Source: Pterois miles
Lineage: Eukaryota; Chordata; Actinopteri; Perciformes; Scorpaenidae
DNA length: 64,000 bases
Assembly: GCA_947000775.1 (NCBI GenBank)
Contig: CAMQGK010000567.1
Coordinates: 3,267,001-3,331,000 of the forward strand
Reading direction: 5' to 3'
This document shows positions 9,907 to 23,200 of this stretch, one piece after another. How positions within the stretch are numbered: the first letter of the stretch is position 1; every line of letters starts with the position of its first letter. Below the pieces are notes generated by a model. It was not told where the DNA came from. It searched no databases and was given only the letters and a program-made list of their open reading frames with translations. A program made the position numbers and the translations under genes.

Positions 9907-12900
9907 ATGGCAGAGAACGATGTTGATAACGAGCTGCTCGATTATGAAGAAGACGAGGAGCCTCAAGGAGCCCCAGAGAGCGCAGCCCCTGCCGGCAAGA
10001 AGGAGGTGAAGGGTTCCTACGTTTCCATCCACAGCTCTGGCTTCAGAGATTTTTTGCTCAAACCAGAGCTGCTTCGTGCCATCATTGACTGTGGTTTTGA
10101 GCATCCATCTGAAGGTGAGGGGCCTTCGCTTATGTGTACCTTTTGTTAATTATGGCAATCGGGCCTGTATCATCTTATTAGGAAGTTATTGGTTTTTTTT
10201 AACAACATGCTCTGTCTGTACACAAGTTACAAGAACTGTATGTATTTGTGTCCATAAATACAAGTGTTTCAATAATAGCAGGTAGTGTGTAATGATTTAA
10301 AAAACCAAAAGCACCTAATTGTGATTCTTTTTAGTGATATTGCAAATGTGATATTAGTAGGAATGATCACTTTTACAAAAAATGTTAATGTTTATGGTGT
10401 TTTAAATATATAAATAACACCACAAACAGTCTGAAAAATATAAGGTGTGTAGGGCAAATATTGCACCTCCCGCAGTTTGAAAATTGCAGTAGGCCATATT
10501 GCAATTTCGTTAAAATTTAAATTAATTATACAGCCCTCCTAGCAGGGCTGCAACATGTCTGCACGCTCTGTACAGTAGCTCGAAATACTTGGGTTTCTAG
10601 GGATAACGTCAATGCACCGGCTTAAATATGTCTTTTGTTTTTTATTTAGTCCAGCATGAATGCATCCCACAAGCTATCCTGGGTATGGACATCCTGTGCC
10701 AGGCCAAATCTGGTATGGGCAAGACGGCCGTGTTTGTGCTGGCCACACTGCAGCAGATTGAACCTGTTGATGGACAGGTTGGTATGCATGTTCAATACAC
10801 TAGGTCTATGTATTGGATTAAGTAAAGGACGCATAGTCAGGGGTTGTCTTCAGCAAAGATGGAATGTAGAAATTGGCACATGATCGGAAACAGGCATTTG
10901 TTTGTGTTTCAAAAAAAACAGGTTTGTTTGCATCCCCAAATCAAACGTGTCACACTGACATTACGTCTAGCATGCCCATGGGGATACTTTTGAATTCATG
11001 GCTTCCTTTCAGCGTTGTGTATTGTACATGAGTTTTGCTAAACCTTTCTTATGTGCTGGTGCAACTGTGCAGCTATGTCTCACAATCAAGACTGCACAAA
11101 TAATCCAGTCAGAATTTCTGTTAATTATAGCGACACATCACTACATTATTTATGCAGTTATAAAAACCTTGTAAAGTCTGCTGTCTATTTTTAAGTTTCC
11201 ACTCTGACTCTACTCTACTTACTCCATGTTCACAGAGGATCCGAAACATCTACACATCTCAATGAAATTGTGGGTTTTTGAAGTGTACAGATGACTAATA
11301 ATGTAAATGTTTCATCTTTTAATGTGATCTTCCAATTAACAAAAATCAGGGAGTCTCCCAGTACGGTTGGATACTGAAATCCATCTGGTATCAAACGGCA
11401 GCACGGATTTCGGTGTCACTTAAATGCCTGAGCCTCGTCTGGTGCTCTGACAGACATTACGGGCAACAGCACCGTGTCATCACTCATTAACACATTGCAC
11501 ACGCCTGCAGCGGCCATCAGATTAATGTTTAAACACGGTTATAAAGCCTAAAGCTAAACGGTCTCAAAGGTAAACAATACTCAGTCAGCCACAAGAGGTG
11601 TCTTCCTTTGGTTAGATACAGCACCGTGTGGCTGTATTTCACTTGAAAGAATTCAAACACCGGGCAGAACAGCATCTTTTCATCCTGTTAGTAATGTAAC
11701 ATGGATTGTAAGTCTTGTATTTAAAAAGCACCAACTGCTGTACTGAATATTTCGAAGCTTCATTCATAATATTGACGTTTTTCTTCTTATTATTATGTCT
11801 CACACAAGCGTTGGTGCTCCTTGGCTTGGTAATTGCCTCAGTCTAAAAGTTACAATTTATGGAAAAAGGATAGATGCGAGTTCCAAAATTCACGTTTTTA
11901 TCTTTTAAAAAAAATCAGTTTCGGTCCATTTTTATCTGCATTTAGCTTTTTCAAAAACAGTTTTTCACTCACCACACACAGAGGGGCTGAGTGTTTTCTC
12001 CTGTGCAGGACCGAGGTGTCTGATTTGCCATAGTAAGCAAATGTGATAATATTCCTGCAAAAAATTGCTGAAGTTTGAAGATGGAGTTTGTAGAGTACCA
12101 AGAAAACTGACTCAAAATTAATTTAGCTTTTATTGGTACTGTGGAAGCAGCCATAAGCCATGAGTACACAAAGGAATAGTGTGTGACCTATTCCAGATGG
12201 TAATATGTAAGATCCCCTGAGGATCACTTGATGATCATTAACCTGAGGTCAAGGTACAGTATATACAATATACAATACATAGAGAAACAGTTACATGTGA
12301 CGATCACCAGATAGTGTAAAAACACTGAACTCAGTGGAAAACCCCCATGTTACAGCACTGGTGGAGGCAGAACCAAAACCCATTTATTATTTTAAAAAAA
12401 GGAAGGTATAGCCAACTAGACACTAACATGAGCAAAACTGTGATAACCGTGGAAAGTACCGGGAAAATATGATAAAGAAGGAGGGCCCTAGGGACTCCTC
12501 CCTAGGACCCAAGAGTTTGTATAAAAACAGCTATCTCGAGTACCCCAGTTCAGTTGTTCCGGACGACTCAATGGTGTTTGACCTGTTGCGTGCCTATCCT
12601 GAATAAACACCAAATCAACTTTGGAAGACGACTCTTTGCCTCTGTTATCCATTTCTGAACTTCTCCAAGACTTGTCTCCAACAGATCATTGGCCCAGAGA
12701 CAGTTCTTGGACAGAAGACAATCCACAACAGTACCTTAACTGTTGTGTATTGTTAAATTACTGAGGGTGGGTTAGGTTTTATTTATTATGTACATTTTCT
12801 AGTAATTTGTATTCATTTCTATATTTAAGTATACTCTAAACTGTAGTGTTAACATCTTGTTTAAGTATAGGTTTGGCTGGGTGTGCAGACTTATGCCATC

Positions 12901-15900
12901 AGTGTGGGTTTTTTAATTATGCGTCCACAACGGCTGTGGCTGGAGGAATCGTGTTTTCGGGTTGTCCGTCTGTATGTACGTCTGGTCCATTCTGGTGTAT
13001 GTGATATCTCAGGCAGAACATCCACTTGGACTCAATGACGAGCAGATATGATCAAAGGTCACAGACCCCACAAAACATGCTTTTGGTCACAACTCAATAA
13101 CTTGTGTTAATAATGACAATATGACAATGTCTAATTTAGGTTATGAAGTGCTGACATTTTGGACAGATATGGATGCCAACTGCAACTTTAGTAGACAGAG
13201 CCGTGCAACCACGAGGTGGTAATTTTATGTTTCTAGTGATTAACTACTGTCTTTTCCTTCTGGATTTGTTTGTTAGAAGATCACATTAAAGATGCAACAA
13301 GTGTGACATTAACACTGCTGCATGTGTCTTTACATTTCAAAAACCTGTAATAAAGGGTGTGTAGATGATAATATATCCGCTGTATGTGTTTACATTTCAG
13401 TGAATTACTTTAAACTTGAGGCTTGCATTAAGTAGAGACTGCATGTCCTGTGGCATTGGGGAAGGGTTGGATGAAAGTGTTACTCTTGCTGCTTTTATCA
13501 GGTTGCCTTAAGCTGCTAAATGTGTGATTCTGTGTGTCTGCTCCTCAGGTGTCCGTATTAGTCATGTGCCACACGCGAGAGCTGGCCTTCCAGATCAGTA
13601 AAGAGTATGAGCGTTTCTCCAAGTACATGTCCTCGGTAAAGGCGGCTGTATTCTTCGGCGGCATGGCCATCAAGAAGGACGAGGAGGTCTTGAAAAAGAA
13701 CTGCCCTCATATCGTGGTCGGAACGCCGGGTCGCATCCTCGCTCTCATCCGCAACAAGACCCTCACCCTGAAGAACGTCAAGCACTTTGTCCTGGACGAG
13801 TGCGACAAAATGTTGGAGCAGTTAGGTGTGTGTTTGGTTTTTGTTATTGAATACTGAGTGGTGAGGGTACCTGCCCTCCAAACAATTTAATTTAATTCTG
13901 TATTTGTTTGTATGTCTCTGATCTCTTTTTGTGTAACAGACATGAGGCGTGACGTACAGGAGATCTTTAAGATTACACCCCACGAGAAGCAGGTCATGAT
14001 GTTCAGCGCCACACTGAGTAAGGAGATTCGACCCGTCTGCCGCAAATTCATGCAGGATGTAAGTGCTTGATGAAGTGTCAAAATTTTCAGTTTTATCAGT
14101 AAGAGAACTGTTTGTTCGTGAGAGCTGCTGCGCACTGTAATTTTGTTACTGTGACTATATATTTACAAGTTTACCTAACCTGCCCTGTGTCATCTCTTCC
14201 TGTACAGCCCATGGAAGTGTTTGTGGACGACGAGACCAAACTTACACTCCACGGCCTGCAACAGTACTACTGCAAGCTGAAGGACAGCGAGAAGAACCGC
14301 AAGCTCTTTGACCTGCTTGACGTGTTGGAGTTCAACCAGGTGAAGTGATGGAGCTTTTGCACAACTGTCCCAGTAACATTTGACATATTGTATTACTTAA
14401 ATCTTAAAAAAACAAAAAAAAAAACACCAATTGTGTCACTTAAAGGTTCAGCATGTAGGATTCAGGGACTCTGTTGGCAGAAATGTCGTACAATATAATT
14501 TTTGTACAAGTGAAAGAAATGAGATACAGAACATGTTAATTAGCGAGTTTAAGATGTGCCGGTAGGTTGATCCCCTGTTTAATAACTTAATGTTAGTCAG
14601 TGAGATAAATTCCAGTGTAATTTTAAAATCCATACTTCGAGGTCTGAAGGAAACCCCTCAAAAGTCCAACCAGTGCTTTATGTTGCTGACATCTGCTGCC
14701 TCAGCAGCTGTATTTCATTGCCTGTCCTTTACCTCTAGGTGGTGATCTTCGTTAAGTCCGTGCAGCGCTGTGTCGCTCTGGCCCAGCTTCTGGTGGAACA
14801 AAATTTCCCTGCCATTGGCATCCACAGGGGAATGGCTCAGGAGGAGAGGTGAGGCTCTTCCTCTTACATACCTGCTCTCAAACATATGCTCGATTGAACT
14901 GTGATTGCTGAGTGTGTTTATGGAACATGAGGCCTCATCAGTTAACTCAACACATCATCGCCTTCAAAGAGGGATGCAGTCCAGTAATGGCTACAGCAGC
15001 TGTGTTGATAACTCCCTCTCTGGCTCTGTCCTGTCCTTTCTTACTCCACAGGCTGTCTCGCTATCAGCAATTCAAGGACTTCCAAAGGCGGATCCTGGTG
15101 GCCACTAACCTGTTTGGCCGAGGGATGGACATCGAGCGGGTCAATATTGTCTTCAACTACGACATGCCAGAAGATTCTGACACCTATTTGCACAGGGTGA
15201 GAACTGCAGAGGGGAAATGCCTCAACCCGTTTTCCTGTTTTTAATGTTTGTTCTTTGTAGCGTCTATGCTTTCTGGGTAGTTGGTTTTAAAGAAGTTTTG
15301 TTTTTTTTTTTATACCTAAGTGGCGTACCATAATCTCTGCATGATTATTTAGGTCGCTCATTGTGCTAAGAATGGAGTCCCTAAAACCTGGAAATAAGTA
15401 CTTCTGGTTCCTTAGCCTGGAAGTCAATGGGTTTTTAGTTAGATGCCTGAAATAAGGCCTGTGTTTAACTCAGTTTGAAGAGTTTAGCTTTTTATTCTAC
15501 AACGTAAAATACACTAATAAACACCCCATTCTACTAAATGTCATCACGCCAGCTCGTCCGCCTTTACAGCTTCTCAGCTTGTGCTCGTATTCATGCCACG
15601 GTGCTGTACCATTATAGCTTAATGTTAGCTTTTTACTTCTGGCTAATGCATTCACATTTCAAAAATCATAAGTGTCGTTCATTTGTGGACATTATCTTGC
15701 TGAAAACGTAAAGTATCAGATGTGTGTTTGCCACAGCTTATTTTCTGCAGTAACCCAAAACTCAATGGTAAAATCCCATTTTGTCGAGGGAATCCAGGGT
15801 GATTCAAGCTTCCTGGTTGGCCTACAAAAATACGTCATCCTTGGAGCACTCTGTGATATTTTTGGTCCATGTGTTTGGTGTGTAACTCCTTCGAGCCTTC

Positions 15901-16473
15901 TCTGCACCCGTCAGGTGGCCCGTGCGGGCAGGTTTGGAACCAAAGGCCTCGCTATAACCTTTGTGTCGGACGAAACCGATGCCAAGACCCTGAACGATGT
16001 GCAGGACCGCTTCGAGGTCAACGTGGCGGAGCTGCCAGACGAGATTGACATCTCCTCTTACAGTAAGCCTTTCTGTTTCCGAATACCTGCCATGCATGAT
16101 GTCTTTACTAAAGCTGGCCTAATGGAATGATAGCAATTTTTGGGTGAATAGGTTCAAAGCACTTCACTGTCCAAATAACATAATACATTAGCTAATTGTG
16201 GATGTTCTGTGTTTCGCTGGACTGCTAAATCCAGAGAGATCTTGTCGGTTAAAGATCGCTCCAGAGATAAGCTGATGTAATGAACCTTTAGAGACAGCAG
16301 TTGGTGCTGCCATGTAACGGTGGGGCTCTTTTCAAATGGAAACTGGCCTTACACGTTTAACCTGGCGCTGAAAAGTTGGTATGGTCAGCTGTTGCTCATC
16401 GCGGTGATCTGTTACATGCTCAACTCTTGTCTGTCCTCCTCTTGTCCCCCTTTTAGTCGAGCAGTCCAGATGA
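9907..16473 (+). CDS. ddx39a: DDX39A (URH49-type) DEAD-box ATP-dependent RNA helicase, nine coding exons, 427 aa
   Basis: Coding exons are 9907-10114, 10650-10777, 13549-13825, 13940-14058, 14208-14339, 14739-14848, 15052-15196, 15915-16062 and 16457-16473, all GT-AG. Their sum is 427 codons plus stop, the length of human DDX39A. The protein is the UAP56/URH49-type nuclear helicase of the TREX and related complexes; it unwinds RNA and loads export adaptors onto spliced mRNA. Motif I AKSGMGKT is at residues 88-95, motif II is DECD (195-198, the variant typical of this subfamily rather than DEAD), motif III is SAT (227-229) and motif VI is HRVARAGRFG. The last exon adds only five residues, completing IEQSR; DDX39A proteins end this way, whereas DDX39B ends IEQTR. 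No break is seen. The suffix (aa or ab) of a duplicated fish gene cannot be decided here. Confidence 0.96.
10778..13548. other. ddx39a intron 3
   Basis: A 2.8-kb intron. Besides the LTR-like block at about 12295-12731, the part near 12920-13220 (GTTGTCCGTCTGTATGTACG, then ATATCTCAGGCAGAACATCC) looks like a dispersed repeat whose ends I cannot fix. The remainder shows nothing I can support; I looked for box C/D snoRNA motifs and found no convincing pair. Confidence 0.5.
12295..12731 (+). mobile_element. Probable solitary LTR of a retroelement in ddx39a intron 3
   Basis: The block has LTR-like order: a possible TGTG start at about 12297, a TATA box (TATAAAAA, 12520-12527), a GC-rich start region, a polyadenylation signal (AATAAA, 12602-12607) about 80 bases later, a pyrimidine-rich U5-like part, and a possible ACA end at about 12730. 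No gag, pol or env frame lies near it, so it would be a recombined solitary LTR. The boundaries are uncertain and I could not find an exact target duplication. An alternative is a short Pol II unit inside another repeat. Confidence 0.5.
14450..14640. mobile_element. Fragment of the GTGTAGGATTT inverted-repeat element in ddx39a intron 6
   Basis: The start TTAAAGGTTCAGCATGTAGG and the following TTGGCAGAAATG match the copies at 28901, 29491 and 43730. Only one end is recognisable; the other has decayed or is missing. Confidence 0.6.
15197..15914. other. ddx39a intron 8, includes an old dispersed repeat
   Basis: Blocks such as CCTGGAAGTCAATGGGTTTT (15416-15435) and GCTCGTCCGCCTTTACAGC (15552-15570) have reverse-complement counterparts at about 17746-17900, suggesting two inverted copies of one element. 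Ends are not defined. No coding or RNA gene signal is seen. Confidence 0.35.
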
Positions 16474-17010
16474 GTCGTCCAGCCAAGCAGAAGCCTCCTC
16501 TCCATGGATCTTGTGTCTTGTGTTTGGAAGTAGATGTATTTCACTGTTGTTTTGAAAGCTCTGCTCATTCTCTATATTCACCAAACATTTATTTTTATTG
16601 TCAGTTTTGGGGACGGGGGGGTACAGTCATTTTAATTTGTCTTTTACTGTTGGGTTTTTTTTTTTCCCTTTGCTTAATGAAATTAAAACTTTTTATAAAA
16701 TGCCATTTTTACTGTTGTGGTCTCTTGTGAGGCTATTGTCTCTACCCCATTATGATTAATCGCTATCTCAAGCAGAGCTTCAGGGAAACGTATAGAAAAG
16801 TAGTTCTGAGGAACAAGTGATTTTTAGCCCTTTTTTAATGTTCAGACTAGTTTGTATAGGTATATTTTGTGTTTTTGTTTTCCCTCCACTGAAACAGCTG
16901 GTCTTTAAAATTATGTAGTGACAGTTCAGTACATTTTGGCTTACATGGCAGCTCTTTCTTTGATTTTCCAATTGAATGCCTCCAATAAATGAAATCGCCA
17001 AGTGGAGTCC
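16474..17010 (+). other. ddx39a: ddx39a 3' UTR and end
   Basis: After the TGA at 16471-16473 the sequence holds an ATTAAA signal at about 16682 and an AATAAA at about 16984. Either could end the transcript. There is no open frame of note. Confidence 0.5.
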
Positions 17011-18040
17011 TAGTGGTGAATTTGCCTATTTTATTTCATTAGCCCACAGTGTAATGAAATAACTGATGCTTAATGTGTAGCTGTTGGTATTTTGAGGTTT
17101 TTAAAAATATTTCGACAACACCCACAATCACAAAATGTCAGAAATTGTACTTTTTGCTGCTAAGTGTTAATTGGCAAATGTAAGCACAGTAGTGTGGCGT
17201 TAGCATCGTAACAGTGTTACAGGGATGATGTATTTTTGTTGTCCAGTTTGGTAGTTGGTTGTTGCTCTGGTTCCCTCAACAAAAAGCCAACGTGATTTTT
17301 CCTTTGGGTTTTAGATTACAGCAGAAAATAAGCTCAGTGGCAAACAAACATTTATGATTATTTTTTAAATTAAAATACAATTTCCATAATTGAAAAGCTA
17401 CCGTTAGGCTATAAACAAACTACACCATGATTGCATTGCAGTATACACGAGGCCGTGAGGGCGGACGAGTCGGCAAGATGACTCGTCTAGCCACTTGTTA
17501 GCAGCCACCTTTTTTTAAGACACAAAGGCTTCAAAATTCACGAGTGGTGTATTTATTGATTAATTTTATGTAGCAGAACAAAACGGTCTCTTTTGTGTAA
17601 ACCACAGACCTTATGCATGCTAACATGCTGATGTTTAGCTGGTATACAGGTACAATGGGCTGTTCACCATGATTGTAAGTCAGTTTAGCGTGTTAGCATG
17701 CTAACAGTTGCTAATTAGCACAAAAGAGTCATAAGCGTACACAACGAGGCTGTAAAGGAGGACGAGTCAGCGCGATGTTTAGTAGTCTCATTTAGCCACT
17801 TGTTAGCAACCGCCATTTTTTAATACATGCAAAAGCTTAAAAACTAACTAATTAAAAACCCATTGACTTCCAGACGGGGGAACTGGAAGTGCTAAAAATG
17901 CTAACTCATTCCTGTAGCTTTATTGTGAGCATTTTACAGTAGCATGCAGGTAGCTCAAAACACTCTAATGCACCAGTTCAACATTCAATAACTTCATCTA
18001 CATGACAGAAAAATTACCACTTTGGTAAGTATTCAACACC
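17011..18040. other. Intergenic between convergent ddx39a and the CCN1-like gene
   Basis: Contains two related blocks with ACGAGTC and AGCCACTTGTTAGCA at 17464-17520 and 17761-17820. It also carries a short copy of the GTTAGCATGCTAACA repeat at about 17595-17725, the same family as the host repeat at 28750. No gene is seen. Confidence 0.45.
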
Positions 18041-20256
18041 AAGTATAGGAGTGAAAATGTCTTTATTAAAAATGCAAAATGATGAACTCATTCCAACTCT
18101 GAAATTCAATGTGTGTTTGCAACCAGTTTGTTGTGAGGAACTTGAACAAGTCTGTTTTTGTTCATATGTAATCTTAAAAAGCATGACTTTATTATTACAG
18201 AGGTGTTAATGTACACTGGTAGACATACAATCATCATGCTTTCAAATTGGCATGTAATGCTCATAAAGCATCTGAACCCTGCTTTGTTCAGTGCTAAACT
18301 ATACATGGACTACTTCAGTATAAGTCGGTTAAAGGATTGGCCCTTATACAGCAGATACTACAAAGAAGGTAACGATGCATCTGTACATAGCTGCTCTATA
18401 GTGTCCTTTAACAAAACTAGACATACAGTACCAAAACCACAGCATCTACATCGGCAAATAGCAATGGCAAATAACTTTTTAAAATCACCTGTGAAGTTTA
18501 AAACCCCCTAACAAGGTTGTCAGAGGCAGCAGAGAAAGTCTACTGTAGCCAAAAATGCGAATGTTTTCCAGTTTTCAGTCTGAAAAAAGACACCTTATGG
18601 CACAAGAGAAAATACATCTTTGAAATAATGAAATGGGGCTTCAAATCATTACTGTAAAATGAGTATTCACTAAAGATTAAAGTCCGTCTGTATTACCTTT
18701 GCGTGGGATAAATCAAGGCTGTCGTAAGGTGCGTGAACTTGAACCCAAATCCCAGATTTGTGAGATGCTTGTGTTCAGACATAGCAAATGATTTTGGCCA
18801 CAGAAGTTATAATAACACAGAATTCCCCTCCTCCAAAATGTCCTCAGGAATAGGCTGTTACCGCCGTCTGGCCCTGTCCTTTGCAGGGCCGCGACGCTCC
18901 TCTCTGCCCCCGACAGTGACGTCAACTGACAACAGCCTTCGACAGCATTTCTCAGACACCACTTAAACACGAAGAAGCATGAGTTATTGTTTTGTGTCAG
19001 CGAGCTGGCATGCTGCTCGATTACAGGCCCGGGTCGGGCACCGGAGCGGTTCCGCCCGCGAGTCCCAAATTACATGTTTACCTCAGTACACGCAAATTTT
19101 ATTTTTATAGCAAACCAGAGAGTGGCTGATTTTCTCTCGGGATTGTAATTTGCGTGGAATTAGGCGGTTGACATCTCGGCGCCAGAATCCCAGGCTTGTT
19201 CTTCTGGTGCTTGCTAAATGTCTCAGTTTCTTGTGGAGGCGAGGCATGGGGACGAGTCCAGCTGTGTAAACAACCTTTGACATATCCCCGCTAATGCGTA
19301 CAAAGCCTCGACCCATCAGGTCTTTTTTTTTTTTTTTTTTTCTAGTACGTGCCGCCTCTTCTCCTGTAACCTTCATCATCCATCATTAGATATGGCTTTC
19401 TGACCGCTGTGACCTCCAATCGCGACCCCCAGGGGTCAAGCCCCGGATCTGTGGGAGTCCTCTTCTCCCGCTCGTGGCTGACAGCTCTCAGCTGTTTTGT
19501 CCCTCTCGGATCCTCTCCCATTCAGCCACACCGATGCTCCAAACATAGCAGCTCCGCCTTCCCTGGTGGCAGGCTACCGTGTCATCACGTCTGTCTCAAC
19601 AATAAATACCAGTGAATAAATACCATCAAAAGACACATGCCACGCTCCTGTAAGAACATCTGAGATGCTCCATCTCCTGCTGTCACAATCCCAGTTCCTG
19701 CTGTCAAGTCTTCATCAATACTAAGTTGTGGGAGTGCACAGATACTTGATTCCAGCAGAGTGCATATTTGGCTCCAAAGCAACGTCGGACCAGCTTTCTA
19801 TTGGCTAGTCGGACTAATTGCTGAGTAACTGCGATGTGAATCTATCAACAAAACAAACACCAGCAGTTAATGCTTGTGTGTGTCAGTTCTTGCTCCAGCA
19901 TCCCCGAAAAAAAGTCTCAAGAGTTCTGGGGACATTTGGCGCCAAAACATGGTGGCGGGTTGCATCCATGTTTTCCATAAAAGTTTTGTCACAGTCTGTG
20001 GAAGTCTGGCCAGGCCATAAACAACTTTTTATCTACACTAAAGCAGGGGCTGGTCACTTTGCTCTTTCCAAGATGGAGATGCTCCCATTCTTCTCCCCAT
20101 TCCTCCCCAAATCATCTTTCAGAAAAGACGTGCTCACCTCGCTTGCGTCTACTCATAGATACACTAAGGACAGCTAATCTATAATGGGGATCACTATGGG
20201 GGAAGTTAATGTCTTTTTTTGTGCGGGAATGTAGGTTGGGGGGGGGGGTGACGCCG
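18041..20256 (-). other. Probable 3' UTR of the CCN1-like gene
   Basis: Downstream of the minus-strand stop the first strong minus-strand AATAAA is at about 19098-19103 and another at 18061-18066. The 3' UTR is therefore about 1.1 or 2.2 kb. The stretch is largely single-copy in appearance and has a T homopolymer at 19322-19341. No repeat is recognised. The exact end is inferred. Confidence 0.4.
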
Positions 20257-23200
20257 CTAGTCAATGAACTTGTGCGTGTCTCCGTAGAGCCATCGCTGAG
20301 GAGGCATGGCGGCCTCGTTGAGGTGGTTGCACTCGTCGCTGCACTTGCAGGACTGGATGAACATCACAGACCTGTTGAAGCGTTCGCCGTCGGGGCAGGC
20401 GAAGGTCACGCTGGCGGTGCGCGTGCGACGGGGCGAGCAGCAGCGGCCGTCCCTGCACACGCCGCAGTAGTTGGGCCTGTACAGGCGAGTGCTCCTGCAG
20501 CCGGCGTAGGACAGGCGGTGGGGCTCAGGGGCCTTGTGGGTACGAGAGCACTTCCTTCCTTTCTGTAGAGGGAGAGAGAGTGGATTCAGTTCTGTGCGTA
20601 TTTACAAGGTTTCAAGGCAACACATAGTTGTTGAGTCTGGGAGTTTTCTGTGTTCTCGTCTTACAACTTTAACCCTTTCAGCGTGTTGTCAATTAATATT
20701 AAATTAATTGTTAAAACATTCGATTTAGTCAGTGTTCAGTTGTTCTTAAGGCCCATTAGACTGCTCTCAGGCTATTAAAATAGGTGTTATCGGTCACTGT
20801 AAGCCCCATAGATGTGGGTCAATAGGGGCCTACTACACCCACTAGTAGGCTTTATCATCTATTCACATGTTAGATCATTGAAAGAAGGTATAAAAGGACA
20901 TGACAGCGACCATAGTAATTATGGCAGGAGCAGACAAAGTTGTCTTTTTGTTCATAGTTATTTTAACCCAAAACACAATGTTTTTTCCCTAGACCTTTTT
21001 TCCACTTAAACCTAAAGAACCCTTATTTTTTGTATGTTAAAAATGTGACATTTCAATCAGTTTTCCAACACGTTGGAATGTGTTGCTCTTAAGTTTCACT
21101 TTCACTTTTACAACATAGTAGCCCCCTAATGTCCCACATCTATAGTGCTTATAGCAGCTGATGATGGTTATTTAATGGGCTGATAACAGTTGAATGAGGT
21201 GGTACTTAGCTCCGCCCTCTCACGCCACTTCTGGCTGCAAAAAACAAGATAGCGACAGCCAAAACTCAACATAGCAACGGCCAAAATGCCGAGCTTGAGG
21301 CTACAAAATGTCATTCCACAAACCGACGGGTGACTACGTCCACTTCTTATATAGAGTCCATGGTCTGGACCAGAGTGGTGGACTAAGTAACCAGTATTGC
21401 TGCTCATAGTCTTTTCTTTGGTGCAGCTGTGATGCTACGAACTTAGTGAAAGCTTTATAGGATCACATAACCGTTTGCTTAGAATCCCAACTGTCATACC
21501 GCACAGCCAAAAACGAAATAACTCATTACGAAAGCCCCCACGAGACATGAAAAACAAAGTTAATGCAGTTAAGCACAGAGACAGGGAAGAACAAAATAAA
21601 GGTCAGAACAACCGATGAGTGTCTCAGAGAGAGGAGCATGCCAGCAATAGTTCAGGATTGACACCGATGCACATTAACACCCACAGCAGCTCTGCAAACA
21701 TTGGGAGAGCGGAGAGAAACAGGTGCATAACAATCCATCAGCCCCATGAGTGGCGAGAGGCTGAATGTTTCTGAGGCTGTTCGGTATGAAATGTGAGAGA
21801 GCAACAGTGTGGGCGGATCAAGTGCTCTTTAAAATCACACAGCGAGGAGCCGCTGAGTGCAGCTGACAGCCACAGTGTCGTGGGTTCAGTGTGGGAGAGC
21901 GCCAAACCCCCACAGTTTGTCACAGTTCTGGGCTTTATGTAAAACACAATTTTGTTGTGTTATTTATAAAGAAGATCTGCAGTGATTTTTAAATGTTTAA
22001 AGTGAAAACTTGGAAACAAGTTGACAATTTTGGCAAATATATTGCGTTTTTAAAGTTGCCACAGGTTGTAACAAAAGTATGGTATATGCTGGACTAGGGG
22101 AAACCAGGAGCAATTTTTAGATCACGTCATTCCTCAAAACCTCTTGAACTATTTCGATAAAATGATTGTGAAGGTAACCTGTATTTGTGTTCTACTTGTT
22201 AACAGTTGGTAAATGTTATTACAATTGATTGAAACACTATAAGTCAAATGCGCAGGGTCGATTGTAACAACACGTAATACCGTCAAATAAATACCAAGAA
22301 TATATACAAGCGCCACTGAGCAACTTTCATAGGAATGAACGGGGCCCCACCTCCAACGCTGTACCCAGTTCTCTTTATACATCCATGATGAACCCCCTTG
22401 TAAAATATCGAAATGTAATTTTACTTTTATTTTTGCTTAGATACAAGATTTAACATGAATTAGTGAAATTCAAAGGCGATGGCCGTCAAATTTTTTTAAT
22501 CTTTGGACAGAGCCAAACTAGCTGCTTCCCTCTGTTTCCATTACTTACGCTAAGCTAAGCTAACAGACTCCTGTTGTAGCGTAATATTCACCATAAAAAT
22601 ATGAGCATCACATCCATAAAAACAGCATTAAGGTATGGCAGACTATACAAGCTAGCTACCGGACGGTTGGCTCTTCAGCTAGCTTGCTATTTCCACCATG
22701 ATGAAATACTACAGTGGTTACAAGAAATGAGCCAAACAAAGCTGTCACTTGCACATCTGGTGGTAGTATTAAGTTGTTAAATTTGACTCATTTACTCTGG
22801 TTCTCCATGTTTTGCAACGTTACTACTCCACTGCTCATTTGAGTTGTCAGTCGCAGTGGCAACAGTATACATGAAAATGGCCGCCGCTCTATGTTGATTT
22901 GAATGGGCATGTCCGTTGTATTTCCATGGTAGTGTCAAGCTTCTCATCTAACTCTGCACCAGATAGCGAACAACAGTATTTCCAAATATGTTGAACCAAT
23001 AATTTCAGTTTTGAGTCACTGTCATTTAAAGTGGGACACCCATGACCTGAGCTTGAGGCCACACAGGAGAAACGTGGCCTAAATGGGCTCTGTTGGCATC
23101 CTGCTGAGGATGTTTCCCACACAGCAACACAACCGCGAATAGACCGAATAGACCAGAAAGGGCTCTAGCAACAGAGGGATTCAGGGGCGGGGGTCCGTAT

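Noticed and set aside
14059..14207. Possible box C/D snoRNA in ddx39a intron 5 (TTGATGAAG early in the intron)
   Set aside because: No convincing D box (CTGA) or terminal stem was found at the right distance.
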